Program-made: the position numbers and the translations under genes
The notes under the pieces: model-generated
Seen by the model: only the letters and a program-made list of their open reading frames with translations
Told to the model about the DNA's origin: nothing
Database searches by the model: none
Shown here: positions 49,071 to 62,400 of the stretch, in pieces
Layout of the letters: each line of letters begins with the position of its first letter
Numbering within the stretch: the stretch's first letter is position 1
Source: Lethocerus indicus
Taxonomy: Eukaryota > Arthropoda > Insecta > Hemiptera > Belostomatidae
Reading direction: 5' to 3'
Assembly: GCA_019843655.1 (NCBI GenBank)
Contig: JACDQD010000006.1
Coordinates: 24,384,246-24,448,245, forward strand
DNA: 64,000 bases

Positions 49071-52000
49071 TGTTTGGCGCCGTTAATCAATTTATATTTC
49101 CTTTCGGACCTTTGAAGACCGGCCTCGGTAATTGCGGTTGTCTGTCTGGGTGGCTGGCGGCGGGGCAAGAGAAAGGCATTTTGGGAACTCTAAAATCATT
49201 AGAGGAAGATTAGCTAGCAAGAAAAAAAAGAGTGGGGAGGGAGAACGGGGTCGGATAGCGATTTGGATGGAGCTGATTCAGTGAAAGTCTGTGGAAAATT
49301 GTGGGCCGGCCAAAATGCAGGTCCACCCGGTAAGAACCGAAAGGCCGATATTTCGAATAGGTTTTTGCCCAAAACTGGTGAATTAATTTACTTTTTAAAC
49401 TAATGTATATAGACGCAGATTCGTTGATTTATCGATAATGGGGTAAAAATTACATTTTCAATCATGAATGAAATTTTATAAACACTTGCTAAGTGTTATT
49501 CGAGGATGGTTTCTAGTGAGCGATTTTGTAGTTAATTTGTTTTTATATTCAATAATCTTTTCTCACCGTCTGCATTTGAGTTGAGTAAAGCCGCATCGGG
49601 CCTCGTATCATATGTCCTTCTGTAAAATGAACATACACTTCTGTTCGGTCCCCGTTTCGAACAATGGCAGCCCTTGTGTCACCGAAGTGGGCGACGAGGG
49701 CGCTGGGCGCGCGATAATTGATTCTCGAGTGTTGGAAATAAAGAAAAAAATCCGGTCAATGAGAGGGGGTATAGCGCCTTTTGTTTACGCGTTGTTGATC
49801 GAACCGTCTTCATTGTTTTTTACGTTTTTCTAATGGTATTCCGGCCGCTTCCTGTTTTGCACAGACGGCACATCTCGGACGGCGATGTTTCTCGTTTTGA
49901 AACGGGCCATTAAACACACATTTCAATGTTTTCGAACCCAAGAGTGCGGAGACAAATTAGAAATCACCACGTCCTAGGGCGGGAAGTGTAATTTTAGTAA
50001 TTGATGTATTAAAACATTTTACGGTAATGTAGTCCGTAATATATCCTCCCAGAACTATGTCGCATCGATAACGAAATGCTATAATGTCATAATACATAAA
50101 AAAATTATGATGCATATTATTTGGTACTGATGATTATGATTGTTAGCGGCTTTTATATTGTGGGGATGTACGAGGGTATTGAATCGGAGGCGGAAGACCA
50201 TAGGCCGGGCTCGGTTTAATGGTTAAATTTTTTTTCTGACTTCCACCTTCCGTCGTTTCTTTTTCGCGGCCTCCCTTTGTCGTCGCGTGGAGCTTTCCCG
50301 TTTCCCAATTGTCCCAGGCCGGGTTATATAAAAAGGTTTCGACTCGCCGGCCGAAGAATGCGTTGGGACCCGCGGAACGGATCGATGGACGTTGTACATG
50401 TGTTGTGTACGGGGGTGAGAAAGTAAGCGAGCGGCCGTGTCCCATTGAACAGTTGTGCAATTCCCCTGTAATTGCTTGTGTGCGTATGACCAATGGGGCG
50501 GATACTTACGGTCTGTTACTGTTTAATAAGTGCGCACTGAGTACGAAAGCTTTTGAACAACTGTGTTTCTAAAATTGAGTTGGGGTAAAAGTTGTAAAAG
50601 TTACTTAAATAGTCAATAATAAACATTAATTTATTATTAATGAAATATGGAGTCGAATTGAACTTCGATTCAGCGGATCATACTTAGCTCGTTAATACCT
50701 ATTTAACATATAAGCATAATCGATAATTAAAAGAATTATTCAATCCTCGGACAATGTATTTGATTTTCTCCCTAATCGTTCCTTAATGATCCTTAATTGT
50801 TTTCAATTAACTCATATTTGTTTTGGTTTCAACCAAAATTATTTTACCAACATAATCGTTCAATATTTTTATGATCTCCAGTAAACACCTCAATACCTCG
50901 ATTCTCTTCGAAATGATAAGTTTGAAAGCATTCTGCCTTATTATTACTGTCCATTTCATTTCCTTTTTGATTCCACGCTTGGCGTATACCCTGTTATTTA
51001 CGTCTTGTTAATATTTAATAAGTGCGCAGTGCGTGTGAAATTATTAATAACAACTGTTCTTACAACTCAATCACTTACATAAACAGTTGTCCACGCCCAC
51101 TTTATGAAAAGAATAATGTAAAGTTCGCTATCCTAAATACTCTTTAGCGTAACACACTATTTCTAAGCATATATGAGTTGTTGGGAGACCTTTATTATTT
51201 TTTCATTGGTTACAGAACAAATAATTTTTATACTGCTCTAATTTGTCTTATATATATATTTTTCTCATCCGTTACTGTATACTGCCTTATTGATTTTCGA
51301 CCTACTGGAGCGGAAATTATTAGGCTATCAAGTTTTGCTTTCAGTCATTGAAAGCGGAAATTATAAAAAATTCCTGTGTACACTAAATTGAATGAAATAT
51401 TGTAAAATTCAGTTCTTTGACGCAATCAAACTGCCGTAGCGAGTAGTGAAATTTATAATGTTTTATTCAGACCTTTTTTGCGACTGCTTTCTATTGGAGA
51501 AATTCCCGAATGCGAGACTTTTTCCTCTCCGAAAATCCTGTCCCTTTTTTGCCCGTTCGCAGCATGTTTCAAATACTATTTGGAACGCGCAAAATGTCAT
51601 CGGAATCCCCGGGAGGGGGGTTGAATTGATATGGGAATTCTTCCCTCGGCAGTTCTCTCGTTCAAAATTTATAAATGAAATTTACGATGCGTGAAAACGT
51701 TTTTCGGGGCCGTCCCTACGGAATTCATTTCTGGAATGTCTTCTTTCGAAGAATCGGGATCTCCACCAATATTGGGTTTTATATTCTTCTTCCTGCTCTG
51801 ACGGATTGGTTTTCTACTTAAACCATCTTTGGGGGAAATAAGTTTTAGGTTTATTGCATAATTCATCATTACGCTTTGATCTTTTTATTACTTATTATCA
51901 CAGAGAACGTCTACGAAGTGAAAGTTTTATTCGGTTTTCGAAATCCACCAACATATTTCCTATAATTTCGGTTAATTAATAAATCATCGTATCGATTCGT

Positions 52001-54240
52001 TATCAGTAGGCGGCCCTGCAAATTTGGCACTCATACCTGGTTTTTAAATCTCTTCTAAGATCCAGTTTTCCAGTCGGGAAATTATTCTAGGACCAGTTTC
52101 GTAGTTATACTGAATCATCTGTAGTCACTCAACGAGAAATAAAAGAAAACTGGTATGGCCCTCAAAAACTATGCCATCGGTCCAAGGGAAAATTGTTTAA
52201 TACTGAAATTGTGTCTCACAAATTGCTAGTTCTAGAGTTGCTTTTTACATTGCCCCATGACTAGGCTTCGCATAGAGCCTGCGAAGTTCCCACCGGTATA
52301 GGTTTGACCCAAAGGTTCATGACCTCTCAGATTCAACAGACTATGCCAGAATTTATTCGCTCCATTTTCACTTTTATGGAAATATATTAGGCGGTTTATT
52401 TTGTAATAAGTGATTTAATATTAATTGAAATTACTTTGCTATTGAAAATTTTTTTGTTATTAGAAAAGATAAAAAGTTAAAATGGATTTTTTAGCAGCCG
52501 GGCACCTGTGGTTGTTAAACTGAGTACAGCAGAGGTAATTGAACACCCTTTCCTGTAATAACTAATCAATAATTGTAGTAATGAATGACGCATATTTCTT
52601 GTTTTTGTGGCTTCAATTTCCCTTTCATTCTGAAAGAACTCTTCGTCGAATTAATTTAATTCCAGTCATCCTTTTTTATTCTGGAGAAGGACATTTGTAT
52701 AAAAAGAGGAAGGTTTAATACGAGGAGGTTAGAAATATATTGCGGTCCGATGCTGTGAATCACGTTAGTCGAGACTGAGCTGTGCAATAAAAAAAACTGG
52801 GGTTTTTATTCCTGCTCGCGATACGTCAGAAGGAACATTGCACGGGGCCGCTTTCATTTGCAAATCGGATTCGGAGCGGGGGGCCATTATGGCGCATTTA
52901 ATTCAGTGACCCGCCGCGGTTTCATAATTACTGTGAAAACACCGGGGGTGTCGAAAAAGCGTACCCGGGGGGGTATGTTGTGCAACAGTACCTTGGGGGG
53001 AAAAAGGCGGCTGCGATCGCATTTGGCACGTTGTTCGTGCCCGCTCCGATAACGTTCGGCGCCCGTTCTTTTCAGCCCGAAAGGTAGCGCTAGGAAAGGG
53101 GTTGCTGGAGGTACTGCGGCTGAAGCCAGGTGTGTTCAACGTACGGAATTTATGAGTCGGATATGTTGCGGTCCTATGCGATGTTCATGCTTGCGGATGA
53201 TGTAGGGTGAGTAAACTGGTTCTTATGAACGTATGTCCGATTCGAATTGCTTACCGAGATATATTAATGCGGTATACATATGAAACAACACGACGGAATC
53301 GAAACGCTGAAGATGGTTAGTCATTATAAAACTAATTTTGTATTATTTACATAACAAATGACTACCGGAATTACTTCCTTTCGCGTTTACGTCTCCATCT
53401 TTCACCAGAATCAGAGGCATGTTCATATGGGCCAGTTTTTATCACCGCCGTACTCAATGGCAGCGTTTAGTGAACTATGGCTATTAGTCGGATCTCTGTT
53501 TTTTCTTTGAGTATCGTTAATTTAAAAATTCTCACCACTCAATAAAATAAAAATGAACGAATGTTAGTTTAGAGAAACTCAATTTGGAACCGTTTACAGT
53601 CAATTATGTTTTTGTCATCAGGTCGCTAATTAACTTCTGTGGTTCACCTTTTTGTAATGTAAAATAAATAAGTTTTAATATATATTAATCCTCATACAAA
53701 GGGCTGAACTAAATGAGAGATAGCAAAGCGCGGCCACATTTCTGCTGATTTCACAATATTGGATCGGGACTTTCCCAACGTTCGCAAATCCGTGTTGAAA
53801 TTCGGCCTGGATCAGGGATCCCATAGTCCTCTTCGGAATAACAGGCTCGCCCAGATCTATGCTCGTAGGGGGATATAAATAATTTCGTACCAGGAATAAT
53901 GTACATGCGCCAGTAGGACGGTTCCGGGTTGCATCATTTTACGCAACGCGCAATGTGGGTTAAATATAATATTATTATAGAACGGGGTTAACAATCGATA
54001 CTGTGCCCGTAATCAAAACTATTCGTTTCAACAATTTCTTTTCATTGGCAAAGTGCCCGTAGCGCTCTGCGCACGGACGGCGGTCTGGGAGAAGTGCGAA
54101 GCGGAACGACGTTCCGGACTTTGCCTTTCCGGCCGGAGATTGGCCCCACCTTATCCGTAAAGCGTGGTCAGCATTTATTTTAATTGAGGGCGACCAGAGC
54201 GCTTATATGTGTCCGCTTTAAGCTCATATATACGGTCGGT

Positions 54241-54298
54241 TCGTCCGATGGGCAGGTGAGAGAGGGTTCTCAAGGTTCGATCCCGGCTGGGCGGACGA
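54241..54298 (+). repeat. tRNA-like element, probable SINE or decayed tRNA
   Basis: TCGTCCG at 54241-54247 and CGGACGA at 54292-54298 form a perfect 7-bp stem like a tRNA acceptor, 58 bases end to end. A perfect B box, GGTTCGATCCC, lies at 54274-54284. The T stem pairs at only two positions and no anticodon arm fits, so it is not a functional tRNA. A truncated tRNA or a tRNA-derived SINE fits best. Confidence 0.4.
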
Positions 54299-57200
54299 GG
54301 CGCCCCACGGTCATTCACTCTCCCGGGCCGCGATCCCTCCATGCCCATAATAATGCCTTGTAAGACGCTCCACATGGAAAGCCGTTCTCCAAATAAGACC
54401 CCGAGCCGTTTATTTCTTCTTCCTTTTTATTTCTCCCTATTTCTTCTCTTTTAGTGGTTCTCGACTAAAGAAATCGACCGTTTATTGAACCGAATTATAT
54501 TAATTCCCATTCGCTATTTGGTTCGAATCCAATTTTGGGTATGGCCACTTTGAGACCGGTATACATATTTAATTGCTTTGTATAGACCCTATTTTGCTGC
54601 ACTATTATAAAGATAGCTGACGCGGACGGAACGGAAACGATCAATTTACAACCATTATATGAATCATTTTGTCACAGCTATAAAATCACACCGGAGAAAG
54701 AAAATATTTGTCTTCGAAATTTCGTCTATCCTCTTACTTACGTACAGAACGTATCCTCTTCTATGCGTTTACAGAAACAGTGCCGCAAGTTAATAATCAT
54801 TTAATATCTTCATACGAAAACAGATCTTATTTCGTAATGGTTGCCAGTTCATAAATTGTTGCAATATTTGATAAATTAGTATAAGGAAGTAGTGAAATGA
54901 GTCATAGTGCAACATAACCTGACACAGCCACCTGCGTTTTGCAGTGTTTCATTTTAAAACAGTTTGGGGAATATTTTAGGCTGAGTGAGTCACATCTCTT
55001 CAAGTATATGTATGTTTTTTCCGTCTTTGAGCGGGCTCCAAGGTACAACTAAATTAAACGTGTTGAGCTTATTATACGTGTTCATTTTGAACATGCAACA
55101 AATGTAACATTGGGAAATGTCTGGCAGTAGGTAAGGAGGAAGTCATCCCTTTCAACTCACTTTCACTTCTTCTGGAGTATAACTGCACACATTTCATCTG
55201 ACAGATATAAGGAAGTAAAGGATAAGTTCGGTATATCTTCGAAACGAAACCCCGTTCCAACAATGCCGGCGAAATTTTCCGTTAAATGAGAAACTCAATT
55301 TTTGCAGGTACTATTTCGTGCCAAATATCGTATGTTCTATTAAAAATACTTATTTATTTTTACGTACTTATTTTTAGACTGTCTCGGGTCTTTAATTTTT
55401 TCTTCGGGCGAATGTAAAGTACAATTGGGCCTTCCAATAGAATAGAACTTGATTGCTACCAAATACGTTGCATCTTTCTTCCCCCGTTTGGCCCGAGGCT
55501 AAACCGGTTTCTGCGCTTTAGTCATGGCGAGTTGTATGAGATTACCAATTTCTAGTTAGTAGTTTTTCGGCTGCCATTTTAGCGGATTAGGACTTCTAAA
55601 AGTCAGGTGGATGATTTCATAACGCCCGGAGGATTTTATGTTTTATTTTTAATGACATTTATTGCTCCGGGCTACGCGTTGTCTCCCAACCGGATGAGGC
55701 TTCATTTGTATTTTTCGCGTTCCACTCCCGTGCGTAATAACGTGGGGGGGGGGGAGCAGACACGCGAGCGTTCGCCTTTTGGTATTTAGACGGGCTAGCG
55801 ATCGTTTCCCATTTTTTTTACTAAGCCCCGGCGGCATTTCCAAGGCCTGTCTTTATTAGACTGCCCGTCTACCTTGAGCGGAAGCCTGCCTACCGGGCAG
55901 TGTGCAGCCGCCTGGGTTTCGCCCAGGCCCCGACTATTATTATTGGTTAGGGCACGAAATAGTTCTGACCGTATATGTCGACAGTGTCCTTTTTTATTGT
56001 TCATAGTTCTGTTTCCCGTTATGCTGTGACCTTTATGAAGTTAACGGCGTGTTGATGCGATATTCTGTGGGGTTCGAGACGTCATTGAAACCCTCTGATA
56101 GCCAGTAAGCTGTAGCCCGAAACGTTAAAAGTATGGCGTGCCTAGTTTCCTATTTCCCGAACAGTTCTCTCCACCTTTATGCAGCTTGTTAATCGAGGAT
56201 ACTGTTAACATAGTTAATAATAAGCTATATGATACACACGTGTCTTCTGCCAATTGGACTCTAGACCATATATTCTACAGACTGAGACTGATGTTATTGG
56301 ACGCTTATTGTGGAAAACGTGTAATTTTATATAAATTAAGCTTTCAGTTATAAACTTCCTTTGGTTCTTGGTCAGACTATATAAACACCCTACAAAAGGT
56401 GACATATAGAATTGAGATTTATTACGTTATGTAATTAGGAAGTGAGAGCGAATTAGTACTTTCGTAATAAAAAATCCAATTATATTCAGAGTTATGCAAG
56501 ACGATTGTGGAATCCAGTATTGTTTTCAGTCTGCATATCTAGTCGCTTAAAGCGATTTTAATATGTCTGTTTGCCTTCATGTTTGTTTTGAAATGTATAT
56601 CGGCCATTAGGACGACTGATTCGTTGACCTCGTGATTAATGAACCGATGAATAAGTTATTAGCGCTGCCCACCTCATTGTTTTACAGCGGATACAGTGTA
56701 GTTTTCTTGTCGGTTCCTTTTTAATTCTTAATGCTTGCTTATTATCCGGAGTCAGATTTCCTTCAGTTACTTCGAGCATCCGTTCACTCTGGCTGAACCT
56801 TTCATCATTTTTTTTGGGGTTTGGGTTATAAGTAATTAACTCGTCACGCAACAATTAATTAAGTTAATTTCCTAGTAGAATGCAAAAACTATCAAGCTCA
56901 CGGTGCGATGTATTATTTTTTATGGCACGCGATTCAGAATTAAAGCATTTTTTCGTAGGCTCGCGCAAACGCCTGTCTATGTTAGTAACGAAATTTCCTT
57001 TAGCAACTAATTTTCATATAGGTGAGAGAGAGTCAGACGAGTAACCGAATTTCGAATATATTCTTATTTCAATGGCGTTGTTAAAATCCCACTGTATGTA
57101 ATTTTAACAAAATTTACCGTAAAAAAGTGCTCTTTTTAGCGTATTGGTATGATGGTTTAGTTTTAGCGTGACGTGACGTTTGTACCGGTAGTGTGTGTCA

Positions 57201-58275
57201 GCGTGCAAATGTCTGAAAGAAAGAGTGAAAGTGAAGGTTGACTCTTCTGTGAGCTCTCAATACTCTTTTTGCTTATGGCCGCCATTCAGACGTCATGCCT
57301 GCATTATCCGGGGCCGAAATGGTCGAGTATTAAACTTTCTTTTACTACAGGATTTCTTCCGATACTAGCTCAAACATATGAACCCAAAACCACAGTTACC
57401 CGTCATTTAGGGTAGTATCAAAATATAAATCATGTTTGTTATTTCATGAAAGCGCCAATGAAGTTATATTCGAATATTGACAATATTTGCAACCGAAGGT
57501 ATTAAATTAATCTTAATGAAAAATATATAGGCCTGATGTGTAGTCAGCATTATGCAACGGATTGGGAAACAAAATTTGGAAAGAAAAAAATTGCCGTCAG
57601 CTTTCTCCTTTTGTTCAAGGCATGAGATACTATTGGCCATATATTTATGCAAGGGGAGCGGACAAGGCGATTAGAATAACCCCCGATGTGCATTCAACAA
57701 GTTATCCAACCGACTGCGGATGTGGCCCATTGTGGCGAGGTCTCGGGAGAAGCCTCCCCTTGCAATTGTTTTTAAATCGTCAGATCACTGTTTAATAATA
57801 TCGCGATGTGAAAGCATTCCGCCCAAGGAGATAACAGTGAAAGTGGCGGCCGATCGTTGCCCTATCTACTCAAACCGAAGTCGACCGGTGAATGCCAAGT
57901 GCCCGCCAGTTATTTGCTTATTCATCCTGTCCCTGTCGCTTGTTTTAAATTCTCGGTAGAAATTAATCTCTACTTTCACTGGTATTTGCCACTTCATTTT
58001 CATACTCTAATTTTCTACTCCTGGTACTTTTCACGAATTAAAAAATATAATTTCAATTTCAGATGTTCCTAAAATATCCTGTCAAAAAATACACGATTAT
58101 ACACATGGTTTACAGTTATTTTACTAACAATGTTGTTTTAAGAAAATGATTTATAGTATTCAATGGTTCGATGTAATGTTTTAAATTAGTTCTACCGCTC
58201 TAAATAAACGCGGTGGTATATAATGCAACCAGAACAAATTCGGGAGAAGGGACTTTTGATTGAAAACTAGGAAGT

Positions 58276-58325
58276 CGTTGGTTGTTAATGGTCCGTCAGA
58301 CTCGCGTTCGATACCCGACGGCTGA
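58276..58325 (+). repeat. tRNA-like A/B-box remnant, possible SINE
   Basis: TGGTTGTTAATGG at 58279-58291 resembles an A box, and GTTCGATACC at 58306-58315 resembles a B box, only 14 bases later. This is too close for a complete tRNA but is seen in shortened tRNA-derived elements. A GTCAG/CTGAC stem brackets the B box. Confidence 0.3.
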
Positions 58326-59382
58326 CCGACTTTTCATTAGTTTTTTAATTTTATTATGACTGTCTAAAATAACTCTATTAATTGTTTAAACTCAGAATAA
58401 AGAATCATTAGTTTTATACGGTTGTCAGAATTGTGGAACTAACAATTGTCTAAGGTGCCTAAATATCATATTTAGATATTTGTATCACAATGGGAGCAGT
58501 AAATTTTAAATTTAGTACAAAAATTTCAGTCTACTTCTATTATTCCGGCCTGATATCGAAGACAGTGGGGGGTTTCCATTCCTCCACACATTCGACAGGA
58601 GGGTTTTAGCGTCGATTCGGACATGGCCCCGTCAGCAATTTCACGTTTTTTTTGTTCTGCTATAGGCGAGGAAGCCCCTGCAGAGCTAAGTCTGAATGTA
58701 CGACTCATTGATATTCGATCGGGTGAAGCCCCGCAGGGGCCAAGATTTTCACTATCGAGGACCCTTTTAAATGCAAGTTTGGCACCGGCGACGCCATTTC
58801 TGGCAGTCGGTTGAACACGGTCGGCCTTCCTTGGAACGACCTTTCCCAAATTATCCTTTGGGCCCTGCCTGCGCACGCCACTGCACCTTTGCCCTTTTCA
58901 GACTTTTTAATTATTCCCGAGTGGGCTGTTGCCCCGAGCGATTCACGGGGTTCCATCCCGGCCTGAGCGTTTTACCATTTATTTATAATGGGCAGGACAA
59001 GGCTGGCGCAGAGCTGTGATTCACTGTATTCGCCGATTGCTTTTTTTCATTTTCGTTGCCTTCCCCGCCAATTTTTAATTAAATGGGAATGTTTACAATT
59101 CCCCAGATAGATCCGAAGGGCAGTTGTGGGAAGAAACGCCGACTGACCGGGACCGCACGAATGCATTTATTCTTAGGAATTTATACGCCCACTATAATTA
59201 ATTGATGGTGTAGCGTATGCAGTTCAGAATCCTGATGACATGATTCCACCATTGTCGTCAGAGGCAAAGCGTCATTTGAAATTGGAAGAGTTCTAAGACT
59301 CATCTCTACTTCTGCATAACTTCCACAAATTATCCGTTTCCGTATGCGTTTACTTTTGCGTGAAAACGTGTTTGATTTTATC

Positions 59383-59383
<1 letters not shown>

Positions 59384-59434
<51 letters not shown>

Positions 59435-59450
59435 TATTTATTTATTTTTT
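59384..59450. repeat. (TA)n followed by (TTTA)n microsatellite
   Basis: A TA run at 59384-59431 passes directly into four TTTA-type units and a T run ending at about 59450. Confidence 0.97.
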
Positions 59451-62400
59451 GACTAAAATCTACAAATTTATAGAATTATTTGGATTTTCTCTGACTACAC
59501 CCATCGAAAGTTAGCATCTTGAATATTCTGAGTGTATCTTCGTTTCCTTCATGTCGTCCATTTGCTCTTTCGTATTCCCATACGGTTTCTAAGACGTTAT
59601 TTGCTTGGAGGCGTGTTATCCGCTCTAATATATTTGTGCCCGCCGTGATGTTGAGTGGAATAATGTACTTTTTTCATAACACTTTCCTGCCCTCGCCTTC
59701 CTTCCTGTAATTTTCCACGTTCCATTTTGAGAACTCATCGTCCGGCGATGACTCACAGGTAGTGTTTCTGCGGCTCGCGGTCCTAACGGGGCGAATAATG
59801 GCTCGGTGGACCACATTTTCGCACGAATATCCCGGGCCCATTTCTCAGACTGTGGCATCAACCGCGCGCGGTATAAGTGGAGAAAGTCCTGTATATCCAA
59901 TTTTATTGTTCGCCCGTCTTCCTGGGCTAGATCGAGATTCAGGATGCCAATTAAGAAGGGACGTATTATGTCCGGGCTCTTACGTCAACCGGGAGGGAGG
60001 AAGTGGCTTCCTACCTGGCGCATGTTATTTAACCGTGCGCCTCTAGTCATTGAATCGGTTTCAACAGCTCCGAGAACTTGCATCTAATTTTAAGATGGGG
60101 TGTTTGCGACCTTTCGCAGCACACTTCGGAATGAAATTCGGTGTTGTAAATAATTCAAACAGTTGTTAGAATTGGCGTTCGGGCAAGATGTTGGAAGTAA
60201 AACATTACTAATTAGGTACAAAGTTAGCAAATCGAACTACACGGCTTAAATAGTCAGTACGTGTTTTTCACTCTACATTGCAGATGGACGGCGTTATATA
60301 TTATTTTTTTATAATTTTTGTAATTATTAGTTTTGTAAGCTGGTTGTTTCTCTTGTATATATTGTGACTCATGGGTATATCTTATTTCAAAGTCAGGCGA
60401 GGGGACATATGTAACCTCTTTTGATGTTTTATACTGCCAATAATATCTACTCTATAGTGCCCAGAAAAACTCTATGAATTGTAGTTAATCACAAGCGGGA
60501 GACGTTTCAATTGAAACTGTTTAAGTTTGATATTTCTGCAACACGTCTTTTCATATTCACCCTTTGCGATTGTGCAATGGCAGTCAATGAAGAAACTCCG
60601 GGCGCACTTTGTTATTATTGGATGGTTTCGAAAAAGGTTTAATTCTGTCGCAAGGTCGGTGAATATAATTTTTGGCCGGTGATCAACGAGATGTTTGAAG
60701 GCTAAAAATACCCCGGTCTTTCTAGAAACTGGGTAAAATATTTTTTTCTGCCTCGCTTTTATATCTGGGCGGGTAATCGCAGCGTATCGGGGTCGGTGGC
60801 AATGTGGAACGGTTTAATTTTTCTGCCGTAGCCCGGTTAATTTTGTGGCTCCCTTGAACTTCAAGGAGACCCCTGAAAACTGTCCCTGTCTTATTCCCTA
60901 AGCTCTGGTATGATTACTTCATACCTGTCTGCTTCTTTGAACATCCCACACACACTTTGAACATTACTTATTTTAATTTATATCATTAATTATTTTCAAA
61001 CACGTTTTCCTCTGTCACCACTGTCCGAATTTCGAGGTTAAGTCTGGAATCGCTCCTTCACGATTGCTGCAAAATAATTAAGTTAATTTGATTTTTGATC
61101 CACATCAACATTTATTACGTTCTACGAAGCTGAGTTTTTAAGTCCCGCGTATAAATAATCTAGCGTGAGGTATCGTTTTATTTCCTCTTCCCCAGCGGAT
61201 GTTATACGCCATTTATATTGAGATAAGCAATTAGGATATTTTTAATTCGTATAAAATACTATTTTTTTTACACATTTTTCCTTTAAAACACATAGTACTT
61301 AAAGGTTGAAAATTGAGAGTTCGGTAAGAGAAAATAATTCGAAAGTAGTTTTCGGTGCTTATTGAGCAAATCCAGTTCATGGATGTAGTAGTAAGACATC
61401 GGGACCGCTAGTAGCTTTTCTCGCGTACAACGTAGTCTCGATTATTAATAAAAGAAATACAGGTCACAACCTGTTTTTCGCACTTTTCGCTGACACCGAA
61501 CAGGTGTTTCTGGCCGGACCTTATTTTCTAAACTTGTTGTATATCTTTGAAATGTAGCGCGGTCGAGGCTTGAAATTGTTGACCTTTCGGCGTGCGTATC
61601 ACGCTATCGCTATTAAGAGCAATCTCGGCCATAAAACCTTTTAAATTGTGCCAGATCCGGCAGGTGAGCGCTTCACCTTTGACATTCCCGGTCCAATGTC
61701 TTACGATTTACTGTAGATCGAAAGCGACTGACAACAATGAAACAACCAAATATTGTCCGTATGTCATAATTTCCGGATGCAAACTAACTAAAATAAATAT
61801 ACCCGTGAATATTCGCTATGTTGATCAGATTATTAAAGTTCAGATATGACCTATTTAATAGTACTGCAATTGATTGTTGATCTCTGATTAAACGTATTTT
61901 TACATCTTCGGTTGTTTGCTTTGAAACTGAACTGATTTCTGGTTCTCGGTACAGACTACTAGACTACTCTCGGCGACAGATCTGGATTTGTGAGTACCTT
62001 GACGAACTGAATAATATTGATGATGACCAAAATTATGAACTATTGTAAGACAGTCGGTCTGTGGCTTAGCACCGAATAGGCGGTTGAAGATCGCATGTAC
62101 GATGCTATTTCAAACCCTCGCCGACACCGCAAACAAAATCGTTTTTGTACTCTTCACCGATATCACAGTTTATGTCTTAGTTTCAGAACGATTCTCGAAT
62201 GCGGTCCGATTACGCGTTTGCGTACTGACGCTTGCATTTTTTATTTATTTAACCGTGTTCGTAGTGAAGTATTTTCGTGGGAGGATTTATTGCGGCACAG
62301 AAATATACTACCCCGGTGTGAGGAAAGGAGAGCGGACTAATAATAATACTTGGGAGGGAGGGCGCCAACTGGCACTAGTTCAGGAGCCGCCAGTCCTCCT

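Noticed and set aside
58526..59019. Overlapping 63-116 codon frames on both strands
   Set aside because: Stops are scarce on both strands because of GC content; no family resemblance, and it lies within an intron.
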